From Bradyrhizobium sp. LMTR 3 (GTDB lineage Bacteria > Pseudomonadota > Alphaproteobacteria > Rhizobiales > Xanthobacteraceae): 64,000 bases of DNA. The translations under genes were made by a program, and so were the position numbers. Positions 52,589 to 62,616 of this stretch are shown here, piece after piece. The notes beneath the pieces were generated by a model. The model was given only the letters and a program-made list of their open reading frames with translations. It was not told the DNA's origin and did not search any database. Position 1 is the first letter of the stretch; each line of letters begins with the position of its first letter. Location: positions 124,001 through 188,000 of the forward strand of contig NZ_MAXC01000002.1 of assembly GCF_001693485.1 (NCBI RefSeq), read 5' to 3'.

Positions 52589-52680
52589 CTATCCTTCCAG
52601 ATAGTAAGCCTCCCGTTGGGGGGAGGTGTCCCGCCGCGGTCATTAGGGGAATCGGGCCCGATCGTCAAGAAGCATCGGGC
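52589..52680 (-). ncRNA. serC leader RNA candidate
   Basis: Read on the minus strand, three hairpins precede serC. GCCCGAT...ATCGGGC spans 52680-52656, CCTCCC...GGGAGG spans 52626-52609, and CTATC-TGGAAGG-ATAG spans 52604-52589; the last contains the ribosome site itself. The published alphaproteobacterial serC leader motif has a final stem overlapping the serC ribosome site, as here. The first hairpin overlaps the end of the preceding small gene. Family assignment is from memory. Confidence 0.65.
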
Positions 52681-52859
52681 GCTTCACGCTCGATTGATGG
52701 CTCCTCGTCCGCGCAGGGAGCCGGCTCCTGCTGCAGAAGTTCGGCGGCATCAGTGACCAGTTTGGCGGCCTCTTGCCGGCTCGAGACCTTCAAAATGCTG
52801 GTCTCCCCTGCCTGTACGACATATTCGCTTCCGATCCGGACAATCGAATATTTCTTCAT
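52665..52859 (-). CDS. Small hypothetical protein
   Basis: 64 residues. A conserved-looking N-terminal half [20 protein letters not shown] then [21 protein letters not shown] forms a beta hairpin plus helix, and the tail is acidic ([18 protein letters not shown]). It is cytoplasmic. It is upstream of serC on the same strand with its stop inside the first leader hairpin, so it may share transcription. The N-terminal pattern resembles short rhizobial proteins of the DUF2188-like kind, but I am not sure of any family. Confidence 0.7.
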   Translation of the reverse strand: MKKYSIVRIGSEYVVQAGETSILKVSSRQEAAKLVTDAAELLQQEPAPCADEEPSIEREAPDAS

Positions 52860-53036
52860 TGGAAAATCCCCAAGCTGCCCAAAGCCCCCATGGGAGAGCC
52901 CGGCATAGCGGAGACGTTTCGGTCCGTAAAATCACGGACGTATGCGTAGTTTATCGGTTGTTAACCGGATCGCACAGTGACGACTACCTCAGGCATTCGT
53001 CGCAAGGACGCTTCAACCGCGGTTGGCTGACCTTTA

Positions 53037-53111
53037 TTCTGACGCGCTTTCTTTACGCGAACCGGATGCCATCCCGCATCAAGTGCGGGACGGGCTTCGC
53101 TCGAAAACGCT
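53037..53111. repeat. Dispersed repeat, family 2, copy 2
   Basis: TTCTGACGCGCTTTCTTTACGCGAACCGG, a CATCCCGCATCAAGTGCGGGACG hairpin and CTTCGCTCGAAAACGCT match the reverse complement of 2930-3008. It lies just after the 3' end of the GNAT gene. Confidence 0.75.
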
Positions 53112-53118
53112 GCGGCGA

Positions 53119-53589
53119 TCAAAATCGCAAGGTCATGCCGACATGGCTGCGCGCAAAGCCGAGCCGCTCGTAAAACCGCTGCGCGTCGACGCGGGTGTGA
53201 TGCGTCAGCAATTCGACCAGTCTGCATTCCCTCGCGCGCGCTTCCACAACCGCCCACTGCACCATTTGCTCGCCGATGCCGCGGCTGCGGCAGTGGCTGG
53301 CGACGCGGACATCCTCGATCAGGCCACGCGAGGCGCCCTGCGAACTCAGCCCGGGCAGAATGCATAGCTGCAGGCAACCGACCACGGCGCGTTCGCCGTC
53401 CTCGGCGACGACGAGAAGGATGTTCGGGTCGAGCTGCAGCCTTTCAAATGCCGTGAAATAGGATTGCGGCAGTGGGTCTTCGATCCGCTCACGCGCACCG
53501 CCGAGCGGATCGTCCGCCAGCATGGCGATGATGGTGCCGACGTCCTCGCGGCGCGCGGGGCGGATGGTGACCTCTGGGATGGCAGACAT
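53119..53589 (-). CDS. GNAT family N-acetyltransferase
   Basis: 156 residues, one acetyltransferase domain. The acetyl-CoA loop is in DVRVASHCRSRGIGEQMVQWAV (RxxGxG/A pattern SRGIGE), preceded by VVGCLQLCILPGL and followed by LLTHHTRVDAQRFYERLGF, which is usual for the C-terminal strand. It acts in the cytoplasm on an unknown amine. It follows the GST gene by 17 bases in the same direction, so the two probably form an operon. Confidence 0.9.
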   Translation of the reverse strand: MSAIPEVTIRPARREDVGTIIAMLADDPLGGARERIEDPLPQSYFTAFERLQLDPNILLVVAEDGERAVVGCLQLCILPGLSSQGASRGLIEDVRVASHCRSRGIGEQMVQWAVVEARARECRLVELLTHHTRVDAQRFYERLGFARSHVGMTLRF

Positions 53590-53606
53590 GACGATTTCCG
53601 GTGAAG

Positions 53607-54197
53607 TCAGCGTGCCGACGGCAGGCCGAGAACTTTTTCGGTCTCGGCGATCCAGCGGCGCACCGCGGCACAGCCGTCGAGGTGAAAGCCGCCTTCGTGC
53701 GCCACGCGGGTATAGGCCAGGAGCGAGACGTCGGCGAGCGTGACTGCGTCGCCGACCAGGAACGGCGTCAGCGCAAGCTGGTGCTCCATCCGCGCCAGCG
53801 CCGCATAACCGCGCTTGACCTTTTCAGGATCGAGATCGGAGGCCGGCTTCTTCAGGTAGAACATCTGGAAGCGGCATACGGCGATGTAGGGCTCGTGACT
53901 GTATTGTTCCCAGAACAGCCACTCGTCCATCTTCGCTTCCGCGAACGCATCCTGCGGAATGAGACGAGAACCGCGGGCGAGATAGCGGATGATGGCGTTG
54001 GATTGCGCCAGCGTGCGACCGTCGTCGAGTTCGATCGTCGGCACCTGGCCGGCGCCATTGCGCTTGAGAAATTCCGCCGTCCGCGTCTCGCCCTTGAGGG
54101 TGTCGACCGCCATCCAGGTGTAGGGCAGCGCGAGATGGTCGCACACCCACTTCACCTTCAGGCAGTTGCCGGAATTGGTATCGCCGTAGACCTTCAT
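53607..54197 (-). CDS. Glutathione S-transferase family protein
   Basis: 196 residues. The thioredoxin-like N-terminal domain (about 1-75) contains GDTNSGNCLKVKWVCDHL with the active-site serine region, then GAGQVPTIELDDGRTLAQSNAIIRYLA, where QVP and QSN bind glutathione. The C-terminal helical domain has LTPFLVGDAVTLADVSLLAYTRVA, the N-capping box. It is cytoplasmic and may detoxify electrophiles or support a catabolic step. It is the first gene of a probable operon with the acetyltransferase. Confidence 0.92.
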   Translation of the reverse strand: MKVYGDTNSGNCLKVKWVCDHLALPYTWMAVDTLKGETRTAEFLKRNGAGQVPTIELDDGRTLAQSNAIIRYLARGSRLIPQDAFAEAKMDEWLFWEQYSHEPYIAVCRFQMFYLKKPASDLDPEKVKRGYAALARMEHQLALTPFLVGDAVTLADVSLLAYTRVAHEGGFHLDGCAAVRRWIAETEKVLGLPSAR

Positions 54198-54260
54198 GCG
54201 CCGCCCTCGTTAGGGCGATAGTGCAACAGGCGGCGGCAACTCTGTCAACGGCGCAGCAAC

Positions 54261-55076
54261 TCAGAATTTATAGCCGAGGCCGGCCCGCACCGTGTTGATG
54301 CTGGTGTCAACCGAAGAGGCAAAGCGCACGTATTCCCATTCCGCGCGCATGAACAGGCCCGCTATCAGCATCACTTCCGTGCCGAGACCGAACGAATAGC
54401 CGTAGATCAAATGGCTGTACTGGCCGTCGGTCGCGCTGACATCGAATGGTACGTTCTGGAATCCCGGCGCGGCGGCCGGATTGACCTGAGTTCCGTAAAC
54501 ACGCGCGCTACGAATGATGTCGGCTTGCCCCAGCGCTATGCCGGCAAACATATAAGGGAGGAACGAGCCATACGCATAGCCGCCCCGGACCCGAAGCGTT
54601 CCCATGTCGGAAATATTCATCTGCGCTGACCCTTCATAGGTCGCGCCGACCGTGTACCCGGAAGGAAGCCCGAAGAACCGCGACATCCTGCCGGTCTGCG
54701 AACCGCCGAACTTGCCGTGCGTGTAATTCATTTCAACGCCCACGACGACGTCGGTCCACTGGAAATTGTAACCGACGAATCCGCCGAACCCCTCTCCGTG
54801 AGCCGAAACCTTTCCCATGACCGGCCACTCCGATATTCGCTGGACCTGCTCCATCTCCGTGCCGTCCAGGAGGCGCGCCGCGATGGTACTCGTCGAATTC
54901 GCAAAATTCATATTGGAAGTGCCATAGGCGGCATGTCCGCCGATGTAGCCGCCTTGCCAGTTCACTGTGCTGCTGCTCGGCCCGTCGATGAAGCCGCCGC
55001 GGAGATATGGCATGTCAGCCGCCTGCGCACCGCTCACCGCTCCACACATCACCGCCACCAACAAAAGACGACGCAT
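54261..55076 (-). CDS. Outer-membrane beta-barrel protein, Omp25-like
   Basis: 271 residues from ATG 55076, which has GGAG 7 bases before it. A signal peptide (MRRLLLVAVMCGAVSGAQA, cleaved before AD) leads to an eight-stranded barrel, with WQGGYIGGHAAYGTSN at the start, GFGGFVGYNFQWTDVVVGVEMNYTH and a final strand AGLGYKF ending in Phe as expected for outer-membrane insertion. It belongs to the Omp25/Omp31 or OmpA-like porin family. TTAACC repeats upstream at 55125-55137 may be regulatory. Monocistronic. Confidence 0.88.
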   Translation of the reverse strand: MRRLLLVAVMCGAVSGAQAADMPYLRGGFIDGPSSSTVNWQGGYIGGHAAYGTSNMNFANSTSTIAARLLDGTEMEQVQRISEWPVMGKVSAHGEGFGGFVGYNFQWTDVVVGVEMNYTHGKFGGSQTGRMSRFFGLPSGYTVGATYEGSAQMNISDMGTLRVRGGYAYGSFLPYMFAGIALGQADIIRSARVYGTQVNPAAAPGFQNVPFDVSATDGQYSHLIYGYSFGLGTEVMLIAGLFMRAEWEYVRFASSVDTSINTVRAGLGYKF

Positions 55077-55288
55077 CGCAACGCTCCATCGGAAAACTCT
55101 GAACTTGGCGCTGATCATCGCCTGTTAACCTTAACCAATGGTTGTCGCGTCTTCCGATTGGCGCAATCTTGCCGAAAAGCAGGCAAACATTATTCGCGGT
55201 CGCAGCTCTGCATCGCGATCCGTCAAAAGCAAACGGCGCGGGAAGAGCTCCCGCGCCGTCTGCAAATGTTAACGAATGAAGGTCGCGA

Positions 55289-56119
55289 TTAACCTTTGCG
55301 GATCAGCGGCGGCGGTGCGTAGACCTGCGGAGATTCCAGATTCCAACGCACGCCGAGCTTCAGATCATGCGAGGTGATGTCCTTGATCTTGATCGACGAT
55401 GCACCTGAGATGCTGTTGTCGAACGCACGGTAGTTGCCGGGGGCTGCATCGCCGAGATTCATGTAGCTGTAAGCGAGTTCGACGGTAAACCCTGGAGTGA
55501 CATTGTAGGCGAGACCGGCATGGGCCGCCCAGGCCAAATTCCACTTCCCATTGTCGGCGAAGTAGGTAACGCTGTTGGTCAGGGCGCCTGCGGTGTAGCG
55601 AACGCCATCGTCGCGGAAGCCGCTGAGCTTGTTGTACGACCCACCGACACCGGCACCGATGAACGGCGTGATGCACCACCAGGTTCCGAGGTCGACATAG
55701 GCATTCGCCATGACAACCCACTCGGATTTGCTGCCGGTGTAGTTGTTGACTCCGATGTCGTCGAGACCGAGGACAACTGTGTCCGAGCCGTGAAGGTTGG
55801 CGCGACCGCGGTATTGGCCGATCACGTCCGCACGGAACCAGTTGTTGAAGCGATAGCCGACACCGAGGTCGAACAGCATCGAGCTGTCGAAGCCGAGACC
55901 CGCCGTCGTGGTTGGGAAGGTCTGCGCAGTCAAGCTGTCGATCGTCTTCGCACTCTGATTGGTCATGCCGATGTCGCCGCGCAGATACCAACCGCCGAAA
56001 TCCTCGACCACCGGGGCCGGAGCGTACGGAGGCGGCGCAATCGCCATGTCGGCGGCAAACGCCGCCTGGGACAACAAAGTGGCCGCACCGGCGGCAATGA
56101 AAGACTTAACGCTACGCAT
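55289..56119 (-). CDS. Outer-membrane beta-barrel protein, second Omp25-like
   Basis: 276 residues from ATG 56119, with AAGGA upstream. A signal peptide (MRSVKSFIAAGAATLLSQAAFA) is followed by a Pro-rich stretch PPPYAPAPVVEDFGGWYLRGDIG, then an eight-stranded barrel with FDLGVGYRFNNWFRADVIGQYRGR and AWAAHAGLAYNVTPGFTVELAYSYMNLG. The C-terminus continues past the last strand (LKLGVRWNLESPQVYAPPPLIRKG), which is longer than usual. It is an outer-membrane structural protein. A TTAA-N7-TTAA CtrA-like site lies 82-96 bases upstream. Confidence 0.88.
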   Translation of the reverse strand: MRSVKSFIAAGAATLLSQAAFAADMAIAPPPYAPAPVVEDFGGWYLRGDIGMTNQSAKTIDSLTAQTFPTTTAGLGFDSSMLFDLGVGYRFNNWFRADVIGQYRGRANLHGSDTVVLGLDDIGVNNYTGSKSEWVVMANAYVDLGTWWCITPFIGAGVGGSYNKLSGFRDDGVRYTAGALTNSVTYFADNGKWNLAWAAHAGLAYNVTPGFTVELAYSYMNLGDAAPGNYRAFDNSISGASSIKIKDITSHDLKLGVRWNLESPQVYAPPPLIRKG

Positions 56120-56200
56120 GGGTTCGTCCTTTTGTCCGGTGAGGCTGACTGCAAAGGGCCCCACTTCAAAAACTCACGGACGGACGATGGCATTAAATGC

Positions 56201-56215
56201 TTAAACGGCGCTTAA
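56201..56215 (-). promoter_or_regulatory. CtrA-type site TTAA-N7-TTAA
   Basis: TTAA at 56201-56204 and TTAA at 56212-56215 are spaced by seven bases (ACGGCGC), the canonical CtrA spacing. It lies 82-96 bases upstream of the Omp25-like start at 56119. Further TTAA tetramers flank it at 56193 and 56225. No gene was seen in the rest of 56120-56408. Confidence 0.5.
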
Positions 56216-56408
56216 CCCTAATTTTTAAGGTTGACAATCTATGACTTTTTTCACGGCGCTGTTTGCGGACGCGCCTCACGATGCATCGCACACGACACAT
56301 GAGGCGAAAGCGCCATACACCCTAACGATATATTGAGAATCAGCGTGCTGCCGCGCCGTTAAGACTTTGTTGATGCGGCGAGCTACGCCCTCGCCTCGCG
56401 ATAACTCG

Positions 56409-57773
56409 TCAGCGCGCGTGCTTCGGCATCTTCGGCAGGAACACCGCGAGCAAACCGAGCGCGGGCAGGAATGCGCAGAGGTGATAGACGAAGGCGATGC
56501 CGGTGTGATCGGCGAGCTTGCCGAGCACCGCCGCGCCCAGTCCGCCGATGCCGAAGGCGACGCCGAAGAACACGCCCGAGATCATTCCGAAGCGATGCGG
56601 CATCAGTTCCTGTGCGAACACGATGATGGAGGACGTCGCCGACGAGATAATCAGGCCGATGATCACCGTCAGCACCGCGCTGCCGACGAGGCCGGCATAG
56701 GGCAGCGCCAGCGTGAACGGCAGCGCGCCGAGGATCGAGAACCAGATCACGTATTTGCGCCCGAAGCGATCGCCGAGCGGCCCGCCGAAAAATGCGCCCG
56801 CCGCATTGGCGGCAAGAAACAGGAAGAGGTAGAGCTGGGCCGCTTGCGTCGACACCTGAAACTTTTCGATCAGATAGAAGATGTAGTAGCTCGACAGGCT
56901 CGACACGTAGAGCTGCTTGGAGAACAACAGCGCAACCAGCACCGCGAGCGCGATTCTGACGCGCCGGGAATCCGGCAGGTCCGGATGACGTTCCACCGCC
57001 GCGGATTTCTTCGTCGTGATCTGCGGCTTGTACCAAACCCCGATCCGCCACAGGATCACGATCGCCAGAAACGCAATCGACGAAAACCAGGCGATCGAGG
57101 GCTGGCCGAACGGCACCACGATCAGCGCCGCCAGAACCGGTCCCATCGACGTGCCGAAACTGCCGCCGAGCTGAAACACCGATTGCGCGAAGCCGTAGCG
57201 CCCGCCGGACGCCAGGCGCGCGATCCGCGCCGACTCCGGGTGAAACACCGCCGAACCAAGCCCAACCAGCGCCGCCGCGATCAGGATGATCGGATAGAGA
57301 TGCGCGACGCTGAGCAATAGCAAGCCGAAGAACGTAAAGCCCATGCCGATCGCGAGCGAGAACGGCTGCGCCTTCTTGTCGGTGAAGTGCCCGACGACGG
57401 GTTGCAGCAGCGACGCGGTGAACTGGAACGCCAGCGTGATCATGCCGATCTGCGCGTAGTCGAGCGCGTAGGCGTCCTTCAGGATCGGATAGACGGACGC
57501 AATCAACGACTGCATGGTGTCGTTGAGGAAATGCGAGAAGCTGATCCCGGCGAGCACAACATAGGCCGGCCCTGCCACGGCCGCTTTCGCGGCGAGCCCC
57601 GGAGCCGCGTCCGACACGACCACCGGCGCGGTCGCGGTTTCCTCGGTTACGATGACGGGCTTGTTCAACGGCGCATTCCCGAAAGGATTCGCTGACGCAA
57701 TGCCGCGTTTTACGCGGCACGCCCGGTTGCGACCAGCAGCAATAGCCGATAGCTGCGATGCGCTCCTGCGCAC
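56409..57773 (-). CDS. MFS transporter, fosmidomycin-resistance (Fsr)-like
   Basis: 454 residues as the longest frame. A TTG at 57668 (residue 36) with GGGAAT upstream may be the true start, because the first 35 residues are not conserved-looking. Twelve membrane helices are predicted. SFSHFLNDTMQSLIASVYPILKD in helix 1 and the GSAVFHPESARIARLASGGRYGFAQSVFQLGGSFG stretch are typical of Fsr exporters. The MFS loop motif is seen as GPLGDRFGRKYVIW. It exports a drug or metabolite by proton antiport. Confidence 0.88.
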   Translation of the reverse strand: MRRSASQLSAIAAGRNRACRVKRGIASANPFGNAPLNKPVIVTEETATAPVVVSDAAPGLAAKAAVAGPAYVVLAGISFSHFLNDTMQSLIASVYPILKDAYALDYAQIGMITLAFQFTASLLQPVVGHFTDKKAQPFSLAIGMGFTFFGLLLLSVAHLYPIILIAAALVGLGSAVFHPESARIARLASGGRYGFAQSVFQLGGSFGTSMGPVLAALIVVPFGQPSIAWFSSIAFLAIVILWRIGVWYKPQITTKKSAAVERHPDLPDSRRVRIALAVLVALLFSKQLYVSSLSSYYIFYLIEKFQVSTQAAQLYLFLFLAANAAGAFFGGPLGDRFGRKYVIWFSILGALPFTLALPYAGLVGSAVLTVIIGLIISSATSSIIVFAQELMPHRFGMISGVFFGVAFGIGGLGAAVLGKLADHTGIAFVYHLCAFLPALGLLAVFLPKMPKHAR

Positions 57774-57812
57774 CGCCGATCAGCAATCGCGCATCCTCTG
57801 GATAAAGCGTGC

Positions 57813-59159
57813 TTATGCCGCGGCGGCGTGGCCAAGCGCGTTGACGATCTGGTCGACGACTTCCTCGACCAGGAGGCGGTCGTCGCCCTCGCCCATCACG
57901 CGGATCACAGGCTCGGTGCCGGACGAACGCACCAGCAGCCGGCCGTGGCCGTTGAGGCGATTCTCGCCGTCCATGATCGCCGATTTCACCTCGGCGTGGT
58001 CGAGCGGCTTGCCGGAGCGGTAGCGTACGTTCTTCAGGATCTGCGGCAGCGGATCGAAGCGATGGCAGACCTCCGACACCGGGCGGCGAAGCTTTTGCAC
58101 CACGGCCAGCACCTGCAGCGCGGCGACGAAGCCGTCGCCTGTCGTGGCGTAGTCGGAGAGGATGATATGGCCCGATGGCTCGCCGCCGAGATTGTAGCCC
58201 TGCGCCAGCATCTGCTCGAGCACGTAGCGGTCGCCGACCGGCGTGCGCACCATGCCGAGGCCTTGTCCTTCGAGGAAACGCTCGAGGCCGAGATTCGACA
58301 TCACGGTAGTCACGATGCCGGGCCTGGCAAGCCGGCCCTCTTCGTTCCAGCTTTGCGCGATCACCGCGAGCAACTGGTCGCCATCGACGACGTGGCCGCG
58401 CTCGTCGACCAGGATGACGCGATCGGCGTCACCATCGAGCGCAATGCCGATATCGGCGCGCATTTCGCGCACCTTCCTGGCGAGCGCCTCCGGCGAGGTC
58501 GAGCCGCATTCCTTGTTGATGTTGAAGCCGTCGGGCTCGACGCCGATCGCGATGACGTCTGCGCCCAACTCCCACAGCGCTTCCGGCACCACCTTGTAGG
58601 CCGCGCCGTGCGCGCAATCGATCACGACGCGCAGGCCGTCGAGCGAGAGCTCGCGCGGCAACGTGCGCTTGGCGAATTCGATATAGCGGTCGTGGACGCC
58701 GTCGATGCGGCGGGCGCGCCCGAGACTCGCACTCTGCGCCAGGCGACGGTCGATCGGCTCGTCGAGCAGTTGCTCGATCTGCTTCTCGACGTCGTCGGAG
58801 AGTTTGAAGCCCTGCGGACCGAACAGCTTGATGCCGTTGTCCTCGAACAGATTGTGCGACGCTGAAATCATCACGCCGAGATCGGCGCGCATCGACTTGG
58901 TCAGCATCGCGACCGCCGGCGTCGGCATCGGGCCGAGCAGCAGCACGTCCATGCCGACCGAGGTAAATCCGGCCACCATGGCGTACTCGATCATGTAGCC
59001 GGAGAGACGCGTATCCTTGCCGATGACGACGCGGTGGCGATGATCGCCACGCTGAAATACCAGGCCGGCCGCCTGCCCCACCTTGAGCGCGAGCTCCGGC
59101 GTGATCAAACCATTGGCGCGGCCCCGAATTCCGTCGGTACCGAAATATTTGCGGCTCAT
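57813..59159 (-). CDS. glmM: Phosphoglucosamine mutase
   Basis: 448 residues, the usual length. It converts glucosamine-6-phosphate to glucosamine-1-phosphate for peptidoglycan and LPS precursors. The start [16 protein letters not shown] is characteristic. The phosphoserine loop is ISASHN, here followed by [11 protein letters not shown] where many species have a proline after SHN. The metal loop is LDGDADR, the sugar loop GGEPSGH, and the phosphate loop [15 protein letters not shown]. Cytoplasmic. It starts divergently from the small gene at 59366 across a repeat-free gap. Confidence 0.97.
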   Translation of the reverse strand: MSRKYFGTDGIRGRANGLITPELALKVGQAAGLVFQRGDHRHRVVIGKDTRLSGYMIEYAMVAGFTSVGMDVLLLGPMPTPAVAMLTKSMRADLGVMISASHNLFEDNGIKLFGPQGFKLSDDVEKQIEQLLDEPIDRRLAQSASLGRARRIDGVHDRYIEFAKRTLPRELSLDGLRVVIDCAHGAAYKVVPEALWELGADVIAIGVEPDGFNINKECGSTSPEALARKVREMRADIGIALDGDADRVILVDERGHVVDGDQLLAVIAQSWNEEGRLARPGIVTTVMSNLGLERFLEGQGLGMVRTPVGDRYVLEQMLAQGYNLGGEPSGHIILSDYATTGDGFVAALQVLAVVQKLRRPVSEVCHRFDPLPQILKNVRYRSGKPLDHAEVKSAIMDGENRLNGHGRLLVRSSGTEPVIRVMGEGDDRLLVEEVVDQIVNALGHAAAA

Positions 59160-59365
59160 GTGACCCCCAGCCGTTCCGAGACTTCTTCAAGGCCTTGCGG
59201 CCACGAATCCCGAACGTCTCCATCGTAGCGTACTGGGGGTTATAATCCTTCGCCCGCTAGAATGGCTTCAAAAAATATGATGAATCATTACGGCCATCGG
59301 CGGCCAAAAGGCAATATAACTAATTGTTATATCTGGATATTCGCGCCAGGCAACCATCGGCCGGC

Positions 59366-60786
<1,421 letters not shown>

Positions 60787-60805
60787 GACGTTCATTGGTT
60801 ACGGC

Positions 60806-60885
60806 GTCATTCCGGGATGGTCCGAAGGACCAGACCCGGAATCTCGAGATTCCGGGTTCGATGCTTTGCATCGCCCCGGAATGAC
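60806..60885. repeat. Dispersed palindromic repeat, family 5, copy 2
   Basis: It is almost the same sequence as at 35459-35539, in the same orientation: ends GTCATTCCGGG and CCCCGGAATGAC, centre CCCGGAATCTCGAGATTCCGGG. It lies between convergent gene ends (60786 and 60894). Confidence 0.9.
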
Positions 60886-60893
60886 CCTTCGGG

Positions 60894-61523
60894 TCACATC
60901 GGCGGCGTGATCCCGTCGCGGCCGACATTGACGCGCGCGGCTTCCAGCGTGCCGTCATCCTTCTTCACCGCGCCGAAGATGATGATCTTCGCGCCCGGCT
61001 TCAGCTCGGATTTGTCGCCGGCGACGAAGGTGACGATCGGCGTATCCGGCGGCACCACGACTTTCTTTTCGCCGTCTTTGTACTTGACCAAAATATTCTG
61101 CCCGTCGGTGCCCTTCACCGTCTGGGCGACGGTGGCGTTGGTCATGGTCGAGTTCGGGCGCTGGTCCCAGGGCCGAAAGCCTTCGGCCGCACCGCGCTGG
61201 TTCTCCGGGAAGATATGCACCGCGACCGCCTTCTGGGTGCCGTCCGGCTCCGGCATGCCGGTGACGCCGATATAGGAGCCTTCCTTGATCTCGGACAGCG
61301 CGGTCTTGGCCACGCCGAACACGGCGACATTGTCGGTGAGACGGACCTTCATGTCGGCGCCCTCGCGCGACTTGATCGACAGCACGGACCCGTCGACGGC
61401 CTCGATGGTGCCGCGAATGCGCGTCGGCGTCGGTGGCTGCTGTGCCAGGGCCTCCGCTGCAAACAGAGCGACAAGGCCCAGCGGGGCCGCGAGCATCCGC
61501 GGCAATGAAGAAGATTTCAGCAT
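60894..61523 (-). CDS. Secreted hypothetical protein with OB-like repeats
   Basis: 209 residues from ATG 61523, with GGGAGGA upstream. A signal peptide (MLKSSSLPRMLAAPLGLVAL to ALAQ) is followed by two beta-rich units: PTRIRGTIEAVDGSVLSIKSREGADMKVRLTD (resembling DUF5666/OB-fold repeats) and VKGTDGQNILVKYKDGEKKVVVPPDTPIVTF. It ends IIIFGAVKKDDGTLEAARVNVGRDG. It is periplasmic. The unit resembles metal- or nucleic-acid-binding OB folds but the role is unknown. Single gene next to aroE on the same strand, 128 bases downstream of it. Confidence 0.82.
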   Translation of the reverse strand: MLKSSSLPRMLAAPLGLVALFAAEALAQQPPTPTRIRGTIEAVDGSVLSIKSREGADMKVRLTDNVAVFGVAKTALSEIKEGSYIGVTGMPEPDGTQKAVAVHIFPENQRGAAEGFRPWDQRPNSTMTNATVAQTVKGTDGQNILVKYKDGEKKVVVPPDTPIVTFVAGDKSELKPGAKIIIFGAVKKDDGTLEAARVNVGRDGITPPM

Positions 61524-61650
61524 GGTAGTCCTCCCAAAGTGGATCGGCGCCCAATCCAACGCCAACACCTGGAGGAAATGCCTATTCCACGGCTGGTGCC
61601 CCGCCTGCCGATCATCAAGGCGTGATCGGGTTTAGGCGCGCCAGCGCCGA

Positions 61651-62484
61651 TCATGTGTTCGTGAGATCGGCCTCGACGAGCGCGCGAAGTTCCGGCGTCA
61701 CTTCGGGACGCCGTCCGAACCACAGTTCAAATCCCCGCACCGCCTGATGCAAGAGCATGCCGAGCCCGTCGGCCGTCTTCAGCCCGCGCGCGCGCGCCGC
61801 GGTCAGCAGCGGCGTGTCGAGCGGCACATAAACGAGATCGGCGACGACGGCGCGTGACGGCAGCCGGCCGACATCGAGTTCGAGCGGCGGCTGGCCCTTC
61901 ATGCCGAGCGAGGTCGTATTCACCAGAAGCCCGGCGCGCGGCAGGAGATCGCCGAGCGCATCCCACGCCACGGGCAACACGCTCGCACCGAACTGATCCG
62001 CCAACGCGCTCGCGCGCGCCATGGTGCGATTGACGAGATGAATACGCTTGATGCCGCGTTCGCGCAGTCCAAACACGACGGCGCGCGACGAACCGCCGGC
62101 GCCCAGCACCAGCGCATCCTCGCACTTGTCCCAGCCGCCGGCACAGGCGTCGAGATTGTTGATAAAGCCTTCGACGTCGGTATTGGTCGAGCACAATTCG
62201 CCGTCCGCGAACCACAGCGTGTTGGCCGCGCCGACCGCGCGGGCGCGCTCATCCGGCTTCGACAGCGCAAGCGCGCGCTCCTTGTGCGGAATGGTGACGT
62301 TGGCGCCGACAAAGCCGCGCAGCGACAGGCGGAAGATGAAATCCTTGAACTCATCGGGCGGCACCGCCTCGATGACGTAACCGCCCTCGATGCCGAGTGT
62401 CCGCAGCCAGTAATGATGGATCAGCGGCGAGCGCGAATGCGCGGCCGGCCATCCGATCAGGCACGCGGCGGGGGGTTTAGGCAC
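61651..62484 (-). CDS. aroE: Shikimate dehydrogenase
   Basis: 277 residues from GTG 62484, which has GGAGGAGG just upstream (a TTG at 62502 is the alternative). It reduces 3-dehydroshikimate to shikimate with NADPH. The substrate-binding domain has CLIGWPAAHSRSPLIHHYWL and the catalytic Lys in NVTIPHKERA; NTDVEGF provides the Asp. The NADPH loop is VLGAGGSSRAVV and the phosphate contact NRTMAR. The C-terminal motif is DGLGMLLHQAVRGFELWFG. Cytoplasmic. Divergent in role from its neighbours; it lies between an EF-G-like gene and a secreted protein, all leftward. Confidence 0.96.
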   Translation of the reverse strand: MPKPPAACLIGWPAAHSRSPLIHHYWLRTLGIEGGYVIEAVPPDEFKDFIFRLSLRGFVGANVTIPHKERALALSKPDERARAVGAANTLWFADGELCSTNTDVEGFINNLDACAGGWDKCEDALVLGAGGSSRAVVFGLRERGIKRIHLVNRTMARASALADQFGASVLPVAWDALGDLLPRAGLLVNTTSLGMKGQPPLELDVGRLPSRAVVADLVYVPLDTPLLTAARARGLKTADGLGMLLHQAVRGFELWFGRRPEVTPELRALVEADLTNT

Positions 62485-62616
62485 GGCAATAGCCTCCTCC
62501 AAAGACGTCGATGGCCGGGATAAACCCGGCCACGATTATCAATTTATCTTCCGCTTAAATGAGTCAAGCCGCGTACCCGCCGCCGCAGACCGAGCTGCGG
62601 CGGCCAGGCCGGCCAG

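Noticed and set aside
55125..55137. TTAACCTTAACCA as a CtrA site for the Omp at 54261
   Set aside because: The two TTAA units are spaced by two bases, not seven, and the half-site TTAACCAT is not complete; too weak to list.
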